Origin: Grifola frondosa
Lineage: Eukaryota; Basidiomycota; Agaricomycetes; Polyporales; Grifolaceae
Direction of reading: 5' to 3'
NCBI GenBank assembly: GCA_001683735.1
Contig: LUGG01000009.1
Span: 1,674,001-1,738,000, forward strand
DNA: 64,000 nt
The translations under genes and the position numbers were made by a program. Shown here one piece after another: positions 50,101 through 62,059 of this stretch. The notes beneath the pieces were generated by a model. The model searched no databases. It was not told the origin of the DNA and was given only the letters and a program-made list of their open reading frames with translations. Position 1 is the first letter of the stretch; the number at the start of each line of letters is the position of its first letter.

Positions 50101-51968
50101 TCCCGTAACCTTCGAGCACCTTGCTCCCGCTGATGATGAAACAGTCCGTGTGCTTCATGTGGTCCCCTCCGGCAGAGCCTTCTCCCTTGGCTGCGAGTTT
50201 GGCACGCTCGCAGTCTTCGTAGGACACCTTCTTGATAGCGTCTGACTCGCCCGTTGCGCCGGACTCGTCACATTTGACGTTGTGCCCTGAGAGGAAGACT
50301 CCATCGCAGGGGACGATTTCGCCAGGCTCCACGAGCGCGACGTCCCCAACTACGACCTCTTTTATGTCGATTACCTTCTCGACGCCGTCCCGTATGACTT
50401 TGACGCCCCGCTCTTCCTTCTTCTCGTTTAGAGTCTGGAATTGCCGCTCCTTCTGCCAGTCGTTCAGGGAGCCGACCATGACCTGAAGCAGATTTAGCTA
50501 ATTCATCTTATATATGCGGCGAATACGTACAACAATGGCGATGGCAACCATAATGGCTACACCTTCTACCCAGTCCACGGGTGGCTCACCCGCTGGTCGT
50601 GGTGTTCCAAAATCTTGGAAGAACCCAAGAGCGAGCGATACAACGGCTGCAATAGACAATAAAACCTATAGCATACATGAACGTAAACGATGCATACATG
50701 TGGGTAAAGAACATTACGACGCACCAGAACTTTGTCCTTCAATGCAAGCCACATCAACTGCAACAAGCTCTTTGTCTTCCGCGTTGGCAGAACGTTCTCT
50801 CCATACACGCGATGTCGCTCGTCCAGCGTAGCTTCAAACGCGCCGCCCTCCTCAATTTCTTCTTCCTCTTCTAAATGTCCGCCGTGATGTCCGCCGCCTC
50901 CGTCTTCTCCCCCAGGACCAGTAACCACGATACCTGGCACATCGCCGGCGTGCTTGTCATCTCCCGTATGTCGGTCGTGTCGTTGTGATGCTCCGACACC
51001 AGCACCGTGCGGATGGTCAGTCCCAGGGTGGCTGTCCGTGGCAGCAATATGCGGGATCAATCCATGATGAGACGCGTTTGCTTTCATCAGCGCTTTCTTG
51101 CCCAAACCGCGTTTACGGCTCGTTCCTAGCCCCTTCAACAGCGCTTTGACACCGCCCATGCTCTCCAGCATCTCCATGTTCTTCGGGTCGACAAGCGACG
51201 CGAGCGCATATGGCTTGAATGCGAACGGGCCAGCGTCTATCTGCTCGTCCTGGGATAGGTCCAACACTGGGCGCTCGTTATCAGCTTCGTCCTTCGCGGC
51301 GTCTCGTTCCGCGTCAGCCGCGTCAGGGTCCTTTGGGGTACTGCGGGAGCGGACAATCACCGTCGTGTAGTCTACGTCAGAAGTCGCGTCGCAGTGCGTG
51401 TGCGTGGGAGAAGCGATGGTGCTAGAATCGCCACCTGTGCGCTGGGGCGTCAGCGGGGCGAGGGTGATGCAGTGTGAGTCGGGCTCTGTACCCTCCGTGC
51501 TGCCCTCCATGGAGCTCGCAAAGCTGCCTTTTCTCCTGTGTCCATAGTCCGGGGTCAGCAGATTGAGAGAGGTAATACCTTGCTTTTCGTCTGGTTTGTT
51601 GTCGCGCAGCGCGAGCGAATTAGCGAAATGAACGGACGAATTGGTGGAGAGTGTCGGAGATGGGGGAACGTATGTCGAGGAGCCATCGTTTGAGCTGGTG
51701 AAACTGGGAGTAGGGGAATGCGGAGACAATGTCAGCGTGTGAGGTACATCTAAGGATGATCTGGCATTATTGGACATTCGAAGAATGGAGGGCGAGAGAT
51801 AGCCGGGGGTGCAAGTGATTGCTGGGGCGTGGTTGGGCGGAAAACGGAGGATTCTGGCGGGGGAGTTCGGTTACCATGAAGGTCAGGGAGGTGGCTGACA
51901 TCATGAGAGGAAGAAAGGTCTGTTGTAACGATAGATGGGATTTCAGGTCTGCTGTCCGCATTGGACAT
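47136..51968 (-). CDS. PMC1: P-type Ca2+-ATPase, PMC1/PMCA family
   Basis: A P2B-type calcium pump, vacuolar in yeast, that clears cytosolic Ca2+. The likely start is 51968 ([20 protein letters not shown]); a one-base frame break near 51790 precedes the longer open frame. A long cytosolic N-terminus includes an unusual His-rich stretch and a Glu run (about 50830-51090). The core follows: [16 protein letters not shown], the actuator motif [23 protein letters not shown], the phosphorylation motif [23 protein letters not shown], the [12 protein letters not shown] hinge region, [11 protein letters not shown] (one G missing near 48469), [40 protein letters not shown] and [10 protein letters not shown]. 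The C-terminus ends [12 protein letters not shown] at 47136. At least four further single-base breaks (near 48788, 48960, 49270 and 48240) lie in conserved stretches. Confidence 0.9.
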
Positions 51969-54900
51969 GATAAATGGGAGGATTGTGAGTGTCAGCCAGA
52001 GTGAACAACAGTTGGAGGAGTGTCGGGAAAAGTAAGGCAACGCAACATGCACCAAGCTATTTTATGGATTGAACCACCCAACTTAGTTTCCAATCGACCT
52101 TTCGGTTGCACCGCCCCATAAGCGGCTTTTGCCGGCCGGAGTTCTTGGAGCTCCCCTATAAACTGCCAAGTCCCACCGACGTCCTTGTATCCGCCTCCAT
52201 GACTTTTGCATCCACTGCTCCGGCGTTGCAGTGTCTGCCAGTGCCCCGACATTATCCTGTGCCGCTGCGTCGGCGTGACTAAAGACCGACTATTCGCATT
52301 GTCACACAGAATAAAGCAGGTCACGGTCACGGTCCAAGTTTCTCTGTCAGGTTACATATGCAGCGCTATAAATGTCGCCACAGCCCTTCCGTATTTTCTT
52401 CAGCATCACTTCGCTTCACCGTGCATAGCTCCAGAAACAACGGTACAAGTATCGGTCTTGATATTCCATTGTTCAATTCATACACAAAGCGCTGCTTGAC
52501 GGACAGTCCTCGGAATGATATCATGATCAGTGTCGTTCTGCACAGTGAGACACGAACGTTGCACATGCACTCCACATGCGACCTCATCTGCTTGCAAACA
52601 CACGGTCTGGACCAACATCCAATCGCTCAAACCTCGCCCTCGCGGATACCACTCTTATGGTGAGCTTCCTTCTCTAGTGTCACACATGCTTCTATTTCTA
52701 TTATCATCGGTTACCCAGTATACCTGAACTGCGCCACTGATGAATTGTCGAATACATCAGATCCTGTTAGAACAAGAGAACAAGATGTAGATGTCGAAAG
52801 GTTCTTGTCATCAAGATGAGCTTTGCGAATGTCAGTGCTCCGTAGCGCTACTTTTGTAGACGGTTAGTACCTGTGGCTAGTACCTCTCAGTCCGGTTCTC
52901 ATATACTATTTACAATGATCTTCGATCGATTAGACCTATAACTGCCGTGGCTAGCCATGAATGTATGACAGTGAGCAAAGTTCACACAAGCCGCGAATGT
53001 CGCCGCAACATATGTTGTGGCGACATGCTTTTCATCATACAAGTCATCGTATTCAATCTGTAACCTTCCACGTTCCGTAGATCATCTCAATGCAACCCTT
53101 TATTAGGGTTATTCTACTTCTTTTCTACACCAAGGGAAGAAAAATCCAGTATTTACCTTGTGTTTCCCCTTGCGGTCGATCCAGGATCATTCTAGCCGCT
53201 CGGATACACTGGCAGGCTTCAAGCTGTGCACATCTATGCTCCGCGAATTTGACTCGGTGGGCCTGCGCATTTGAAACTATGACCCCTTTGGCAGTTCACC
53301 ACCACTGAGTGTTTGTTGAACAATTACTTATGATGACGTGCTGTACTAGGATTACGTCGGTGTTCCCTGGTGTCTCTCTCGGGACGCGAGATCACACTTT
53401 TCAAGATGCGCTCTCATCTTCATCTTTCAATCCGACGCACGCTTCTCCATCCAATCCACAGTCCACAGTAACCCGCTTATGGTCTGCAGCGTATCTGCCT
53501 CCACGAGGGTGAGGCAGTGCTACATAGTTTCCATTGGCTTCTTCCGCATACATGACCTGTCGCTCAGCGCTCAGGCTTCAGGCCCGGTCCTCCGCAGGAA
53601 CGTTCTACACGTCTTACGAGTCATGAACTATAACTTTACATTGGACAGGTTATTGAGGGTAAAAGATGCAGGCATCCTCCTACGTCCAACACAATTGGCG
53701 CCAAACTGCCAGCTCAAACGCACATCGTTCCAGCGTTGAAAACCCAGTATCCACGAACGACTCGTGCACAGCGGAATACAGTCTATGTGACGGCATGACA
53801 TCGGGTTCTCGTATGACATCGCGGGATTCCTGTTGTGCAGCTCTGAACGGCGTGTCATACGTAGGGTAATGTCTGTCATGACGATTGGGAAAAAACCGGT
53901 GTCACGAGTCAGGCTGTTACCTACGTTCTCCCAACGTGCTTCGGTGCCCGTGTAAAAGCTGACTTACCGGCTGCAAGCTGTGAGTCGTCTATTGTCGTCC
54001 GAGTACGTGATTACTCGGATTGGCGCGGTGGTATACGGTTTCATACGGTAGTCCGAATCTCGCGCACTCTGGAGTCCGCGGCCCATGCCTTACAGCCGTG
54101 CAGTACCACTACTGGTAAGGGTCTAACATGTTTCATGTTGGCCGTAAATGCTGATAAGTATGATCTTCGCAGTTATAGTGTTCATAACTGTATCTAATGC
54201 GCATTCGCAAGATTCCGTCCGAAAGTCCTTTCCATGTCCGTAGAATCTAGGCTCGGGTTCGTCTATAATCGTCACAGCCGCCAAGAGCACAGAAGTCCGA
54301 CGTTACGCACACCTGTTGCTGCGCATGAGACTGTTATATGCTACAATACCCACACAGGCAATTTCGGACATGTCATCAGCGGGAGAGCACCGCCTCCGTG
54401 TCCGTATTTCGTATGCTTATTTTGCCATTATCCCATGGTAGAGCGGAGGAGGGAAAAACTGCGCAAGGCAGTATCGGCGGGAGAAGAGCACGAACACGTA
54501 CCACCGGTACGTACTAGCACTACGAGGAGCACGCAGTATGCCGGGAGGTGCTCAATACATCCATATCCTGCATGAAATTTACCGCCTTCTCGAAATACGT
54601 AGGTCACTCGCCCTTTCACAGCACCCACTCCGTCAACATCAGACACGCAACCCTAATAAATAGCACAGAACATGCATTTCAGCCACGAGCGTCCGCGCCT
54701 TCAACCGCGCCAAAGACGAGGCCGGCCTAACGCGCAAGTGATCCCAGCAGCTGACGCAGAAAACAATGCATATTGCATGCTAGAGAAGGCGGTGCAGATC
54801 ATGGATGATCCAAATGGAACGCTGCATGGCCGATCGCGGACATGCGGGACCATCGGCTGAGCCTATGATCATGTAGTGGTAGCGCTATCGGTGAGTGCAT

Positions 54901-56855
54901 CCGAAAGATACCGCATGCGATTCTGGTACCCCATAGATGAAGCCATGCTAACGCAGCATGCATATCTGCAATGCCTTCCATGTCACGGATAGGGACTACT
55001 ATAAGGTCGCTAATATGACTCTGACACCTTGAACGCCCCGAGTCCCTTCCGCATCTCCATTCATGGACTCAAGCTGTGCACAGAAGTAATATATCTATCG
55101 GACCGTCGAAAGCTGCGTACCAAATACACGATGGAATGCCGCGCGACGTCACGGAGGTGCTAGAGCGGAGTATGCGCACTGCAATGCCTGGCGGGCGGAA
55201 GCAAGGCGGGATGCACCGTTTGGCACATCCGCTGACTGCGGGCTGCCGATTTGACGAGGTAGTCAGGCCATTTGTTGTTTTGGCAGGAAGATGGCAGTAC
55301 TGTTGATATGTTAGCATGGACATATGAAAGTCCTGTACATAATCGGCACAGACATGACAGCGCCACCCACTACGTCGAAGCGCAGGAGTACTTGAACTAT
55401 GGAGCCCGAAGTACTCTTCATCGCAATCTCGAAATGCACATATCACTGAAGCCGGAAGACACGCGTCCGCATCGAAGTTCCGCAAGTACGAATCGAAGAG
55501 CTCACCGAGTAGAAGCAGGCTGATCCGCAGCCTCAATTTTCGGGAATATGTGTCTTGCAAACGCCATTCCAAGAGCTCCGACGCAGTGAAAGAACTTGTG
55601 CCCGCTAGTGCCGCACATTCGCACTGCCACCGCTCCTCCCCGCGTCATAATAGAGCATTGCTGCACAGTCTCGGCGTGCGGACCCCTGAACTTCCGCTCC
55701 AAGTACCGTACTTGTGAGGTATCTCATATCGATGGAGGGAGCAGAGCTTCGCGAGGCTGTGAGCCGGGCTCCTAAAGGGCCGTCGGAGCCGACCTAATAC
55801 GTATCTGCGAGATAAACAACGGAGCTTTCAGCCTTAGACATCGTGTAAGAAAAAGACCTTTTGAAGACGAACAAGTGGTGGGCGGCGATGCTGAAAAAGG
55901 TGCAAAGAAGGCTATGCGAGCTCAAAACAGCAATACACTTTATTTTTCTGATTTCGGAAGGTGTTGTGGTTTGTTGAAGCGCCCATAGAAAACATTAGCC
56001 GCCGGAAAACATCACGCGAACAGCTGGCGCTGGATAGAAGCTCGTACAGCGTCTTATAGAACGAACAAAATAGCTATATAAATACCAAGTACCTGCCACA
56101 AAATGTTCTGTAGCGGTTGATGTCTCTTTGAGCATGATGCCACCAACAATTGACTCGGATGATCTAGGTATTGGCATTCTGGCACTGTGTGGGAATACAG
56201 CAGGGATACTGAATATCTCAAGACTGCCGTAGTATAATAGATAAAGTTCTACCCGCTGTAGTGCGAAATTTGGCCAATCGCATCTGAAGGCGCTCGCTAA
56301 TGCCTTACGCACAATCTAATTTATTCAATGTTGTTCGGGGAAGAGGAAAAGTTTATGGATTTTCAATGTCGTAATACAAGCTATAACGTCCTAATGTAGA
56401 AGCGTCGAGGGGTCTCTACCTGTCTACATGTTTCACAGATGCAGGGAAAATGAGCCTGTAACGCCCAAAAGACAGTTACGCGATCCTATCAACTTGATCG
56501 ATCGAAGTTACAGGCAGGTGCAATACAAAACAACTTTTAAATGGAAATCGCGGACTGAAATCGATCGTCAATATTCCAGACAGTACGAGCTCAGGGAATG
56601 TTCATCGCACGCAGTCGCCGTATATTGGCACATACCGGAGCGGAAGTCTCATCTAGCGAAAAGACACATCGGAGCGCCCACGGGTTAGAAAACGTTCCAT
56701 CAAACACTGAAGCAGATACCGTACAACGCAGCACTTGTCACTACATAAGATAAACTACGACCCCTGCGGATCACCATCTCAGTAGCCGATACCGAGCCGG
56801 TCCCGAGCCACTCACCTCATCTTTTCATGCCTTGATCATACGTTTCATTTATGAA
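51969..56855. other. Gene-poor tract, 4.9 kb
   Basis: Six-frame reading shows only short, disconnected open frames (longest 167 codons at 55069-55572, minus). I see no domain, no convincing donor/acceptor chain, no transposase or reverse transcriptase motif and no terminal repeats. A CTATAAATG box lies at about 52363-52371 with no gene recognisable after it. Decayed transposon sequence is a possibility but is not shown. Confidence 0.35.
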
Positions 56856-59259
56856 TCAATCACATCTCGTCCAGCGTTGGGGCCAGGACAAGTCTTCCAA
56901 CGGGTCCGGGATGTGGGGCGCAAGCTTCTCTGGGGAGGGCTCGACGGCCGAGATGTCGTTCACGGATACACCAGTCCGCGCGGTGGCCTTCCAGCCGCTC
57001 CTCCATGACGCGATCCCCGCAAGGAGCCCGAATACTCCCACCCAGACCTGTTGATAAATCAGATATCATCATTCAGTCAACAGCACGGGAAGGAACGTGG
57101 GTCGAGAAAATAAGGAACGGCGCCTGCAGCGGGCAGTGTATGACAAGCGCAACCAGCCGTGGATACAAAGCCGATGGAGTGGATGAACTGTTACAGAGAA
57201 CAAGATATCAGACGTACCTCGTTTTCAAACAGGCCCTTCTCCAATGACCTGTAAGAAATCAGCCCGATGTCAGATACAGCGTTCACGCATTGCAAAAAGG
57301 ACGTCGTCTGATATCAGAATCATTATCGGAAGAGACCCGATGCCACCTTGGAAGGCGAGGTAGTATGGCAGATGTGCGCCTCGTATGCGTAGAAGCGGTG
57401 AAAATGGACATCGCGAGAGAAACAAGCTTGTAGAGGACGCTCAGATGACCAGATATCAAAAGAGGGGAGTTGCGGGCTGGTCACCAACCGATATTTAATC
57501 GGCAACATAGTAACCAATAATTGACAGCGCGTATAATGCGGGATCTTGAATGTGGGAGGTAGATGCAACAACGGCGTGACTAGATGCGTCCATCCTTGAA
57601 CAGCCAAATATCGTTATGGCTGTTCCGCCGTCCTGACCACATGCGAAATATGTGGGGATGCCGCTCGACAGTCCTAGCACATAAGTACAAGTCCGGTACA
57701 GTTCCGAACTGTAGCGAGCAGATGACCGACAGGCAATAGATCGCAGCCCACGGCAGATGATATTCGAAATAACTTCAGTCCACGTAAGATACGGCCGCAC
57801 TACAGCACAGGCCAATGACGCGATCACGTGAGAAGACAAAGACACAGCCTCTTGTGTCAGAGGCAATCGGCAACATGACAAAGGAGATCAGGCCTTCCAT
57901 GCGGAAGACCTCCTTCCCACATTGTCAAAGTCGCCCTCCTCATGGAAGAAGTGTCGTACCATTCGCAGAAACCTGGCACAGCCCGCACGAAAGCAGCAAG
58001 GCTTGCCGACATGCAGAAGGCACGTAACGACTTCTCGTGAGAAGGGTGCCAAGTCATGAGCATTTTGCAAGGGTTGCTCGATAAGCGGAGTGTAGCACGG
58101 CGTAACCTGGATGCGTCTAACCGAGGAAGGTCGGCTAACACGAGACTCTCCTAGAATACTAGAATACAAGAAGAATCTTCCGGACAGCCTCGCGCAGTCC
58201 ATTGTAGAAAGAGGCAAAGAGAAAGGCTTCATCTCAGGGAGACAAACACTTGACACATACCAATGGATGGTCAGGGGCAGATATCCGATGTTTACGGCGA
58301 GTTCGGTCCAAAGGGAATCCCATCTTTGCTTCAATTCTTCCTTCTCAGCTTGAGCACCGGTGGCCTTTGAAAATGTTAGACCTTGATTGCAAAGTCACGA
58401 GAGACCTAACCTTGGACTTGCTCAGGGAGCGCTCGCGCACTTGGAGCAGTTTCCTGTCCTCACGAAGATGAGCAAGCTGGAGCACTACATAGGCTGCCCA
58501 GAAGCGGGTGGACCAAACCCCAAGGGTGTTGACGTCGAGGGGTATTCGCTTCTCGCTGGGTTGCGACCTAACAAATGGGATGAACCAAGAAAGCGATGGA
58601 AGACGTATCTCCGGCGAAATCAATGAATGCGACACAGCATAATAGAGATGCTCCAGCGGATAGTAGGCAATCATTGACCATCCTTGCAAACGCTCAATAG
58701 TCAGGAGTTTACGGGTCGGAGGTGGAGTGCGTTCAAGTGACATAAGCCATTGGAAGATGGGAAGAGACCTAATTGATGAGTCAATACAAGGTCTGACAGA
58801 CGTGCTCCATGCTCGCAAGGCGATGCAATAGCACCCACCCCAAATTCTGAAGAGCATTCTGGCATCACCCAGGATGCTTCCAAATTTCGCCAAACCGTCT
58901 GCTGTGCCGCTGGCGGGATCCTTGCGCAGGCCCGCGCGGTGCTGTAGACGAGCACGCATTGGAGGAACGGTACGATCAATTTGACTGCATATTGTATGAT
59001 CTGTTCCAAGTCGCGTCGATCGCGGAAGATTGAACCGTTAATTAGGGACTAACTGACCATGAAGAATTTGCTTTAATATACATTAGCCAATAGATCGTAA
59101 AAGCGGACGTGTTCTGTGCACACTCAACTCGCTACCGCTCCATGTACCTAGGTACCGGACGAGATGGTCCAAGGTCTCCGATTGCGGCACGAAGCCAAAT
59201 GATCCCAGAGTCAGATCTTCAAGCTTGGACAACGTGAGGGCTTTGGAAGGTCGCGACAT
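56856..59259 (-). CDS. PEX11: Peroxisomal membrane protein PEX11
   Basis: PEX11 elongates peroxisomal membranes before fission. From the ATG at 59259 exon 1 reads MSRPSKALTLSKLEDLTLGS and ETLDHLVRYLGTWSGS. A micro-exon (KFFM) is joined to IIQYAVKLIVPFLQCVLVY, then HRAGLRKDPASG, LAKFGSILGDARMLFRIWG, FQWLMSLERTPPPTRKLL, GWSMIAYYPLEHLYYAVSHS and LDVNTLGVWSTRFWAAYVVL. Next come QLAHLREDRKLLQVRERSLS, QRWDSLWTELAVNIGYLPLT plus IHW, SLEKGLFENE and VWVGVFGLLAGIASWRSGWK. The order matches fungal PEX11 throughout, with amphipathic helices and two hydrophobic segments. Single-base breaks lie near 58752 and 58935. The intron between IHW and SLEKG is about 1.0 kb (57252-58262), far longer than all other introns here. 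Confidence 0.88.
57252..58262 (-). other. Unusually long intron of PEX11, possible insertion
   Basis: The donor GTATGTGTC follows the codons for LPLTIH and part of Trp at about 58262; the acceptor TTCTTACAG precedes TCATTGGAGAAGG at about 57251. The interior has minus-strand open frames (57495-57881, 57857-58141, 57888-58334) without a recognised domain. I could not find obvious inverted-repeat ends by eye. Confidence 0.6.
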
Positions 59260-60487
59260 GATATTGCAGATGTCTGGGAGTCCAAGGGTTGTTCAACGAA
59301 GACGGTCAATGTAAGGACTAGTCATTACGCCCGAAATGCGGGGAAAGGTCCGTGCGCATCCGGCGTCTGTGCATCCCGACTAGCCGACGGTGATGGGAAT
59401 GTATTATGTAATAATACCATGGTACTATAAATTTGTGCTCCAGCACTTAGCGATTTTCTTTAGAACAAATCCGTGAGGACACAAAAGTTCGGGCTTGGGG
59501 TTCTTTGCTGTCTCCTTGTCCGCGTTCCAGTCCTCTAGAACAATCCGACGGTGTTTCTTCTCAGAGGCATTGGATCTTTCTTCAGTCTTCGTTTCTTATC
59601 CGTTCTAACTGGTTGCTCACTGTCCTGGAGGCATCGCTCCGGCTGGCGCTCATGATGAGATAGCGGGAAACTGGAAGGAGGGGTTGCGTTACTGAAGGAG
59701 ACCAACATATCTGCTCCCGTTCTCTCATGTTCTATTTCGTCTGTTGATATAAATTTTATGATCAGTTGTTCACTGGGATTTTTCATGCTCGTCGTAGCAA
59801 CTGTCGTTGTAAATCTGGCCGGTGAGTAGGCAGTGTTCTCTGTTAATGTGCAAAAAGTGCGCCGCGAACATATAGGTGTGTAGCCATCAAGGTAGCTTAA
59901 TGATTCTACAGGACAGAAGTGACAACGAATCGCGGTCGGGTCTCCGTGCATATATGTCTCACTTGCACATCACCAGAGGAGCATCATACCATGAGATCGT
60001 TTCAAATGATGATGTTACTGCCGCCTTATCCATAGTGCAAAGGTGGCATCCGAGACGCGAGACAGGACATCCCTACGATCAAGTGCCTCGTACAATGAAA
60101 AGGAAAGGCGGCGTTTTACAGTCAAATGGGGGCTACGGCGTGAGTGTGGCGTTTTGTCTACCTCTTGAGGCCGATGACTGAGATCTAATGGCGTCGTTCA
60201 ACATCATCGGATGGATGCTCACATAGAGGTCAAACTACTGTTGCGGGGCAGGTGATATTGTGCATGCCAACGCGATCTGATACACAGTAATGCCATGTTT
60301 TAGTTTGTCTATTCGAGGACAACAGTCTGGCTTTGGCGTTCTTATCTTATTGGGAAGCCCAAGAAGTCAAGCTGTCAAGAAGCTTCAAGCTGCGGCAATC
60401 GATAATGACCACCTTGCTTTGCACAATGTGTTAACAATCGCTCTCCCCTCCACTGCCCACAACCTATAATCTTCGCAACCTATAACA
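59260..60487. other. Intergenic; one basic open frame on the minus strand
   Basis: The minus frame 59535-59951 includes MKNPSEQLIIKFISTDEIEH and a basic end (DKKRRLKKDPMP) before a stop at 59535. It might be a short gene, but no intron structure or family supports it. Confidence 0.25.
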
Positions 60488-60902
60488 TGTCCGACGAGCA
60501 AATAGCGGCGTTGCTCTCGGATGTCAGATTTCTTGCTGCGCTCAAACCACAATTAAATACGTTGGAAAGCGCTCCAACGCAGCTCCTCGTCTTCAATGAC
60601 GACACGAAGGTGGCATTTGGAAAACAAGCACTGATCGACATGGGTTATGAGGTTCGCATTCCGGGTCTCATTACCAGTATCGTCGCTCTAACCCGAACCT
60701 CGTATAATAGAATGCCGTGATAAACATCTCAAACGAATTCAATCTACGTTGGCCGGATCAGGAGAGACTGGTGGCGACGTTCATCACAGGTTATGGATCC
60801 AAAGAGGGTGAAGAGCTGATTTTGACATCCTTTGGGTGGCACGAGATGATGAAAAATGTGGCGAAGATCAGGGTGGTAGTGGAGAAGTGTGCGCGCATTT
60901 AG
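60487..60902 (+). CDS. Small hypothetical protein, two exons
   Basis: Exon 1 starts with MSDEQIAALLSDVRFLAALK and continues PQLNTLESAPTQLLVFNDDT and KVAFGKQALIDMGYE. A GTTCGC donor could end it near 60651. The second exon-like frame (about 60735-60902) reads RWPDQERLVATFITGYGSKE, GEELILTSFGWHEMMKNVAK and a stop at 60902. The composition looks coding and the two parts could form a compact soluble protein of about 110 residues. No family was recognised and the splice sites are not strong. Confidence 0.4.
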
Positions 60903-61267
60903 GGGAAGGCAAATGGGAGTGGGTATATGGCACTGCAGATTCATTCGTTCGGAGCAGCACCTGTGTGCAAGAAATTGATAATGACAGCCCCCATTAGGAT
61001 TGTTGAATTCGTTCCGATAATCTCTTTTCCCAGTTGGAGTGAGGTTCCATGATACGATACCGAACGACAGCGCATATTATGCTGCGGCCACGCTGCGATG
61101 CGGATAACTTCGTTACTCACTCATATCACGCTGCTTGCATGATTTTAGATGATGGGATGTTCAAAGATGAAAACAACCGTACACCGGAAACTTGGTGTGA
61201 GGCACAGTAATGTAGTAATTATGAGTGAGTTATGTGCAAACATATTGTATAACATGATCCCTACGGC

Positions 61268-61868
61268 TTAAAAAAATGTAAGCATGAAACGAAGTGAAGC
61301 ACGGCGACGGCAGACGATGTAATTACAGATTACAATGCTCCCTACATCTTCCCTAGTCTTGCATCCACTGTAGCGGTTAGCGATTTTTCCAACCATGGGC
61401 ATGGGTCGATTGGAGAACACCATCTTGCGTTTTACAATCGCCATGACAGCCCAGCTGGGAGGGTCTGCCTTGCGCGGTCCATGAATATCGTCGTCGATCA
61501 ACATGTCATCGGTAGGTGCATCCTGGTTATTTGGACGCCCTGTCGCTGATCGGTGCAAAACCGCGAGTGGTTTTGGCAGGTTGACGAGCTTCCCTTCTAG
61601 CAAGTGATGTCCAATGAGGAGACTCGCGCTTTTTCTGTATCGTGTGTTGTGAGTGAGATACCAACTGGAATGACATTGGGCTCACAGTAGTAGCATCGAC
61701 TCGTAGTTTCCCAACAAACTGCCCTCGACTATCGCCTTCCACTTCTAGAGCACCTTGCAGCTCGATGAGCACAATCTCATCGGCACCGAACTGGGCGAGC
61801 TGTGGAGGAAGACTCCGTTTCGAAGATGAATCATGGCTTTCAACATGGATTGGAATAAGCATATCCAA
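61268..61868 (-). CDS. CTF8: Chromosome transmission fidelity protein 8 (Ctf18-RFC subunit)
   Basis: Ctf8 with Dcc1 forms the accessory module of the alternative clamp loader Ctf18-RFC, needed for sister-chromatid cohesion and replication checkpoint signalling. Exon 1 from 61868 reads MDMLIPIHVESHDSSSKRSL, then FGADEIVLIELQGALEVEGD and GQFVGKLRVDATT. After an intron of about 55 nt exon 2 gives ASLLIGHHLLEGKLVNLPKP and LAVLHRS, the family's most conserved segment, followed by a polar insert and a basic C-terminus ending at 61268. The E-L-Q-G strand and the IGHHLLEGK-x5-PKPLAVL block identify it. The junction is off by one base with the most obvious splice sites, so a one-base error or another acceptor is likely. 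It is divergent from the hydrolase gene. Confidence 0.8.
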
Positions 61869-61928
61869 ATAACTAGATGATTGTTGGAGGAGGATGGTAT
61901 GCCTGAGGATTTGGTCGTGTCGAACGTT

Positions 61929-61957
61929 GACGCGTCAGACGCGTCTATACGACGCGC
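61929..61957. promoter_or_regulatory. Cluster of MluI cell-cycle box (MCB)-like sites
   Basis: Two perfect ACGCGT sites (61930-61935 and 61939-61944), each palindromic with extended symmetry, plus a third near match ACGCGC (61952-61957) lie 60-90 nt upstream of the CTF8 start. In ascomycete yeasts MBF binds ACGCGT and drives G1/S genes for DNA replication. Function here is inferred. Confidence 0.6.
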
Positions 61958-62059
61958 TTGTGGCTGAGAGTCACGCGATTGTCACGCTAACATGGTGTCG
62001 CGACCTGTCTTGGTGCTGTAACGTTTCACCGAGCATGATTAACTTGCTCAGAACTAGAA

